The notes under the pieces are model-generated. The model saw only the letters and a list, made by a program, of their open reading frames with translations. It was not told the origin of the DNA and did not search any database. A stretch of 11,637 nt of DNA from UBA11865 sp035686605 (lineage in GTDB: Bacteria > Chloroflexota > Anaerolineae > Promineifilales > Promineifilaceae): positions 1 to 11,637 of the forward strand of contig DASRZI010000500.1 of the NCBI GenBank assembly GCA_035686605.1. Reading direction: 5' to 3'. The position numbers and the translations under genes were made by a program. This document shows, piece by piece, positions 8,128 to 11,637 of the stretch (positions are counted from its first letter, which is position 1; each line of letters starts with the position of its first letter).

Positions 8128-8235
8128 ATGAAAAAACTCCCACAACAAACGGACCTAGGAGTATGCAGGGAACGGTTAGATAGTGTGGCGATATGGGCGA
8201 GTATCGAGCGCTGTGGCATTTTCCCTGAACAATAA
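8128..8235 (+). CDS. Possible 35-residue peptide, function unknown
   Basis: ATG 8128 is preceded by AGGGAG (8116-8121) at six bases, a good ribosome binding site, and the frame stops at TAA 8233-8235. The product starts MKKLPQQTDLGVCRER and ends ERCGIFPEQ. It is soluble, with Cys13 and Cys29 and a short possible helix between them. It lies between the 20-bp repeats and the promoter of the kinase gene. It could be a signalling or precursor peptide, a translated leader that influences the operon, or a chance open frame. Nothing in it matches a family I know, and only the ribosome binding site and position support it. A longer form from TTG 7972 would run through the repeats and is unlikely. Confidence 0.35.
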   Translation: MKKLPQQTDLGVCRERLDSVAIWASIERCGIFPEQ

Positions 8236-8253
8236 CAAGAAAAGAACCACTGT

Positions 8254-8283
8254 GTGACAAGTGCCTTGTACTTATGCTATGAT
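8254..8283 (+). promoter_or_regulatory. Predicted sigma-70-type extended -10 promoter with a palindrome in the spacer
   Basis: The -35 is GTGACA (8254-8259, five of six to consensus), the spacer is 18 bp, and the -10 is TATGAT (8278-8283, five of six). A TG at 8275-8276 gives an extended -10. In and next to the spacer, ACAAG-TGC-CTTGT (8257-8269) is a perfect 5+5 dyad overlapping the -35, where a bound repressor would block polymerase. The site lies 116 bases or more upstream of the kinase start and leaves a long 5' untranslated region. Confidence 0.55.
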
Positions 8284-8403
8284 GTTGCCTGTACTTCATC
8301 AAACCCTGCAACGGGAAGCTTAGTCGCTGCCAATCAACCGATTTTTCATCTAAATAAGTCTTGCTGACAATTGTTTTCGCGACCGAATTTCTATCAGAGT
8401 GCA

Positions 8404-8409
8404 AAAGGA
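8404..8409 (+). promoter_or_regulatory. Ribosome binding site favouring the TTG 8417 start of the kinase
   Basis: AAAGGA ends seven bases before TTG 8417. The alternative in-frame GTG at 8399 has only CAGAGT before it. This makes the TTG the better supported start, and the two forms differ by just six residues ahead of the kinase domain. Confidence 0.5.
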
Positions 8410-8416
8410 CAGTCAA

Positions 8417-10564
8417 TTGGATTCGCCAACTCCTTCGATAATTGAAGATCGTTTTCAAATCGAAAGGCTTATTGGGGCTGGGAGCATGGCCAAAGTCTAT
8501 CTGGCACGCGATCAAGAGACGGGCCGAGAGGTTGCCATTAAAGTCCTCAAGCCCGATCCTCTAAATGATCAGAGTGAAATTCTTGCTCGTTTTGATCGCG
8601 AAAAGAAGGTGCTTCACCATCTCGATCATCCCAACATTGTCAAAGTGATCGAACCGGTGAAATCCTCAGCAAGCAGCGACCCAGGACGTGACGAGCACAG
8701 GATCGTGATGGAGTTTATCCGGGGCGGTACGCTGCGAGACTTGTTGAATCGTCGTGGATCGCTGCCCATCAAAGAAGCGATTGAGATTGGGCTTGATATC
8801 GCCAGTGCCTTGGCCTATGCTCATGATAAGGGAGTCTTCCACCGAGATATCAAGCCTAGCAATGTCCTATTGACCGAGGAAAGTATTCCCCGACTGACTG
8901 ATTTCGGTTTGGCATCCTTTAAACATGCCTCGACCTTAACCAAAACAGGCACAACAATGGGCACAATCAATTATATGAGTCCTGAGGCATGTCGCGGAGA
9001 AGTGCATAATCTCAGAGAAAAGTCTGACATCTGGTCTTTTGGGGTGGTGCTGTGGGAGATGCTAACCGGCTATCAGCTGTTCAAGAGAGATAATATCGCA
9101 GCAACATTGAGTGCAATTCCTGTAGATCCTTTACCCGATCTCCATGATTTCTGTCCCGAGGCTTCGGATAGCTTAAAAGCGCTTCTGAATTCTATGCTCG
9201 AGAAGGAGTCAGACGACAGATGTCGTGACATGCATATGGTAGCTGCCTGGCTTGAGGAGATATTCAGTGCAATCAAACATCCTCTAGAAATTGAGGAAAC
9301 TGAATCAGTGTCTTCTGCAGGCGTGCGAGATTCAGAGAGCAAAACGCAATCCAGTCAATTAACTGTCAAGTCTGTTGAGGATGCACTGACCGCGCTGAGT
9401 CCCGAGGGCAACAATAAGGTCCTAGATAAGGCAAGGTTGGTTTATATATACTCTAGGAGGGTCGATCTCGTCATTGATGAACCGAGCTACCATATTCTGC
9501 TGCGCAGCTCTTTGTTCTATGGAGAACCGCCGGAACCATGGTTGAAAGCTCTCAAAAATTCCGATTCGGTCCAGAATACGCTGCAGTCCTTCTATGAAAC
9601 CAATCCGAGTGCTGAGGTGCGAGGCCGCACTGCTGAGGCGATGCTGTCAATTCCTGGCGAATCGGTTGATCAGCTGCTGCTAAATATCGCCCTTACCGAT
9701 GGATCCCCAGCGGTAAGAGAGAAAGCAGCCCTTGTCTCAGCAGAGCGTGGGTATCGCTTGAGAATTACGGATGAAACCTTTGAGCAATTCGCGAACGGAC
9801 AGGACCCGAAGACTAAGACACCGGCTGCTCCTTCGATGGAATCCGAAACGACAAATGACGGCAACCAGAGAGATCGGAAGACGACGATTCCGCCGCTGGC
9901 ATCAAATCGCTGGCAGACGAACAAGCCTAGCATCTGGAAACAGACCCGTAGAGCAGTCGTTGGAGGTGGATTGTTAGTATTGTACGGTGCTGCAGTGCCG
10001 TTGGTTATGAAAATTGCATCCCCTGAAACATATGACGCGACCATATCGTATATGACATTGCCGGCCTATGTTCTGATAAGCATCATATTATTCGGCTTCT
10101 ACGGTGTGGTTCAGGGTTCCATTTTAGGGCTCAGTGTCTTCATCTCCGATGTTATTCGACCGAAACTGAAAGAATCTCAACTGAGGTTGTTGGTGGGTGC
10201 CACAGCCGGACTCTTTTCCACGTTTTTCTTCATAGCCACTCAGCTTATGAGCGAAGATCCAGTTCCAACAGATCCAGCCCTGGCGATCGTTGTAAATATC
10301 ACCTATGGTCTCATTATCGGTCTGGTACTTTCTCGAGTCATCCCGCAGTTTTTTTTGATTCGCTCCCGAAATGAGCAATACCGTCGAATTGGCGAGTCTG
10401 TCGCGCTATCGGTTCTTATTTCTATTCCCTATACCTTTTTCATCTTCAACGCCATCGCTGGCCAAGCTATGCTAAGCCGGCTGCTTCTTGCTGTGATGCT
10501 GCCTATCGCTTTAGGCATTCCATTTTCTCGTGATTCTAATTCTATGTTGGTTGATATAGTATGA
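8417..10564 (+). CDS. Membrane-anchored PknB-like serine/threonine kinase with HEAT-like repeats and C-terminal membrane domain
   Basis: The protein has 715 residues from TTG 8417, or 721 from GTG 8399. Numbering here is from the TTG. Residues 13 to about 280 are a complete kinase domain: glycine loop GAGSMAKV (20-27), lysine in VAIK (K42), helix-C glutamate E62, H142-R-D144-IKPSN, D162-F-G, and YMSPE (E190) at the end of the activation loop, which is rich in Thr. All catalytic residues are present, so it should be active. A charged linker follows. About 389-441 holds two HEAT-like units (NPSAEVRGRTAEAML and DGSPAVREKAALVSAE). A second hydrophilic linker is followed by five or six membrane helices from about 512 to the end. 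Usual PknB proteins have one helix and an outer sensor domain, so the polytopic C-terminus is unusual and could sense membrane lipids or act as a scaffold. It is the first gene of a likely operon with the small protein and isoprenoid synthase. Confidence 0.9.
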   Translation: MDSPTPSIIEDRFQIERLIGAGSMAKVYLARDQETGREVAIKVLKPDPLNDQSEILARFDREKKVLHHLDHPNIVKVIEPVKSSASSDPGRDEHRIVMEFIRGGTLRDLLNRRGSLPIKEAIEIGLDIASALAYAHDKGVFHRDIKPSNVLLTEESIPRLTDFGLASFKHASTLTKTGTTMGTINYMSPEACRGEVHNLREKSDIWSFGVVLWEMLTGYQLFKRDNIAATLSAIPVDPLPDLHDFCPEASDSLKALLNSMLEKESDDRCRDMHMVAAWLEEIFSAIKHPLEIEETESVSSAGVRDSESKTQSSQLTVKSVEDALTALSPEGNNKVLDKARLVYIYSRRVDLVIDEPSYHILLRSSLFYGEPPEPWLKALKNSDSVQNTLQSFYETNPSAEVRGRTAEAMLSIPGESVDQLLLNIALTDGSPAVREKAALVSAERGYRLRITDETFEQFANGQDPKTKTPAAPSMESETTNDGNQRDRKTTIPPLASNRWQTNKPSIWKQTRRAVVGGGLLVLYGAAVPLVMKIASPETYDATISYMTLPAYVLISIILFGFYGVVQGSILGLSVFISDVIRPKLKESQLRLLVGATAGLFSTFFFIATQLMSEDPVPTDPALAIVVNITYGLIIGLVLSRVIPQFFLIRSRNEQYRRIGESVALSVLISIPYTFFIFNAIAGQAMLSRLLLAVMLPIALGIPFSRDSNSMLVDIV

Positions 10565-10620
10565 TTGAAGTTTATCGGTGCTAGATTGCATCCCGTGTAT
10601 TGCACAGGAGGTTTTAGGTT

Positions 10621-10881
10621 ATGGCAGAATATAGAGAGAAGGAAGTTTTGGTCAATCGCTGGACTAAGTTTGCCGGCTTGGCCTACGATATGACTCAGAA
10701 TGATGAGCTTATGGAAGCATTCCAATCTGAAGACGATGGACCGGCAATAGCTGTTCTTACTGAATACGGACTGACGGTGCAGGATTGCTATGAGTTTCGA
10801 AGCAATTTGGAGACCGTAATCTTCGCCGGTTGGTGGCTCGGAGCGAGAATGGATGATCAGCCCAAGTTTGAACCTAAATAG
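10621..10881 (+). CDS. Small acidic helical protein of unknown function (86 residues)
   Basis: ATG 10621 has AGGAGG at 10606-10611, nine bases upstream, and the gene lies 56 bases after the kinase. I do not recognise a named family. Residues 14-55 are amphipathic and contain NDELMEAFQSEDDGPAIAVLTEYGLTVQD. This resembles the helix pattern of LigA-type and NHLP/Nif11 leader-like domains (DPxLxxxF...Dp..Al...GLt.ed), in which short helices recruit an enzyme. The C-terminal tail is VIFAGWWLGARMDD and then a Pro/Lys-rich end. There is no signal peptide or membrane helix. It may be a partner or carrier subunit for the next gene, or a peptide precursor with a leader-like front, but both are inference. 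A strong ribosome binding site and tight spacing make it a real gene. Confidence 0.75.
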   Translation: MAEYREKEVLVNRWTKFAGLAYDMTQNDELMEAFQSEDDGPAIAVLTEYGLTVQDCYEFRSNLETVIFAGWWLGARMDDQPKFEPK

Positions 10882-10895
10882 GGGCGCAGAACTAT

Positions 10896-11637
10896 TTGCT
10901 GAAGATTGTATTTCCCGATGATGGCAGGCGCGCACTCTTAAGAGACGAGGTCGACCAGGAGTATTCAAAGTTTGTAGGGAGGTTACCTACTCCTTTGCGC
11001 GATTATGCATGTCTGCGCAGCACATACACCGGGAAGTCAGGATCTGATCGACTAGGGGGCATTTTTAACCTCAATCCGCTTGTGGTTGCTGCCCCCTGGC
11101 TGTTCTGGGACGCCTTTCCTTTGGATGCTGAGTCGCTCTGCGTAATCGCCAAGGCCGGCAGTTTCCTTGGCGCATCATATGTTATCTTAGATCATCTAAT
11201 CGATGATCAAGTCGAAGAACCTGCGTTAGCTTCTTTACTACAACAAGCTCTGTTCGAAAGAGCGCTGCAGCTGTTTCGAACTCAATTGGAACCCACGACT
11301 CCGTTTTGGTTCCATTTGGATCGACTATGGGGCGATTTGCGCGGTTCTCTTGTTTTTGAATGGCAGCTGCAGCGAAACCCATATTCGATTTCGGTAGATG
11401 AATTCTGGAGCATGGCAGCTGCAAAATCGGTTCCCCTGATCATCACTATTGCCGCACTCTCACAGATGAGCAACAAACCTAATCTACTCGATGAAGCTGA
11501 AAAATCACTCAGGGAGGTTGGATCTGCAGTGCAGCTTTGGCATGACGTTGGAGATTGGCGTAATGATTATCGCTCAAAACATATCACGTACTTTTTATCT
11601 GAGATCATGCGCCGGTTCATCAAAGAGCAGAAGTCAG
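10896..11637 (+). CDS. Divergent class I isoprenoid synthase-like protein (3' partial)
   Basis: The frame is open from a TAA at 10875-10877 to the window end with no stop, giving about 247 residues. No ATG occurs near the front. TTG 10896 is the likely start, with AGGGG at 10880-10884 overlapping the stop of the previous gene. The protein is helical. LFWDAFPLDAESLCVIAKAGSF precedes an Asp-rich D99-H-L-I-D103-D104, resembling the first DDxxD motif of trans-isoprenyl diphosphate synthases and terpene synthases, with His in place of the second Asp. Near the end, D217-V-G-D220-W-R-N-D224 sits in a QLWHDVGDWRNDY helix, like the second Asp-rich motif. Its NDYRSKHIT part also matches the NSE pattern except for the last Glu. 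Enzymes of this fold bind a prenyl diphosphate through three Mg ions. Whether this one condenses, cyclises or transfers is open. It is probably co-transcribed with the two genes before it. Confidence 0.7.
   Translation, partial: MLKIVFPDDGRRALLRDEVDQEYSKFVGRLPTPLRDYACLRSTYTGKSGSDRLGGIFNLNPLVVAAPWLFWDAFPLDAESLCVIAKAGSFLGASYVILDHLIDDQVEEPALASLLQQALFERALQLFRTQLEPTTPFWFHLDRLWGDLRGSLVFEWQLQRNPYSISVDEFWSMAAAKSVPLIITIAALSQMSNKPNLLDEAEKSLREVGSAVQLWHDVGDWRNDYRSKHITYFLSEIMRRFIKEQKS

Noticed and set aside
7972..8235. Longer plus-strand frame from TTG 7972 through the 20-bp repeats
   Set aside because: No ribosome binding site at the TTG, and the 20-bp repeat period shifts the reading frame in each unit, so the translated copies do not repeat. 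Only the part from ATG 8128 has support.
10429..10968. Minus-strand 179-codon frame
   Set aside because: It lies opposite the membrane end of the kinase, the whole 86-residue gene and the start of the isoprenoid-like gene. All of these have ribosome binding sites or family motifs, while this frame has none.

Overview
The window looks like chromosomal DNA from an environmental bacterium of moderate GC content (roughly half GC by eye). The mix of genes would fit a Chloroflexota-type or similar poorly cultured lineage: a fused FAD oxidoreductase/GcvT protein, a PknB-like kinase fused to membrane helices, a PPK2 polyphosphate kinase, and use of GTG and TTG starts. No marker gene is present, so this taxonomic guess is weak. 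I see no rRNA, complete tRNA, CRISPR array, transposase or phage gene.

Layout. (1) 1-4705, plus strand: the 3' part of a dimethylglycine/sarcosine dehydrogenase-like protein, an MFS exporter-like transporter with a probable TTG start, and a saccharopine dehydrogenase-family NAD(P) oxidoreductase. Together they suggest catabolism or export of N-methylated or secondary amino acids. A perfect 10-bp hairpin follows the third gene. (2) 4966-6424: a three-helix GlsB/YeaQ-type small membrane protein on the plus strand, and a PPK2 on the minus strand with a very clear ribosome binding site. Both fit a stress/energy role. (3) 6425-7117: a stretch of almost 700 bases without a convincing gene. (4) 7118-7954, minus strand: a class I SAM-dependent methyltransferase. 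(5) 8033-11637, plus strand: the most unusual part. Three 20-bp tandem repeats lie upstream of a possible 35-residue peptide gene. Then comes a good extended -10 promoter with a palindrome in its spacer. It is followed by a run of three genes: a Ser/Thr kinase with HEAT-like repeats and five or six C-terminal membrane helices, an 86-residue small acidic protein, and a divergent class I isoprenoid synthase-like protein cut by the window end.

The isoprenoid-synthase gene begins at a non-ATG codon and has no stop in the window, so it is easy to miss. The kinase, small protein and isoprenoid enzyme are closely spaced and co-directional, and probably form one transcription unit. The divergent methyltransferase could belong to the same pathway, but that is inference. 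This cluster is my best candidate for an undescribed system. Its product and logic cannot be settled from this window.
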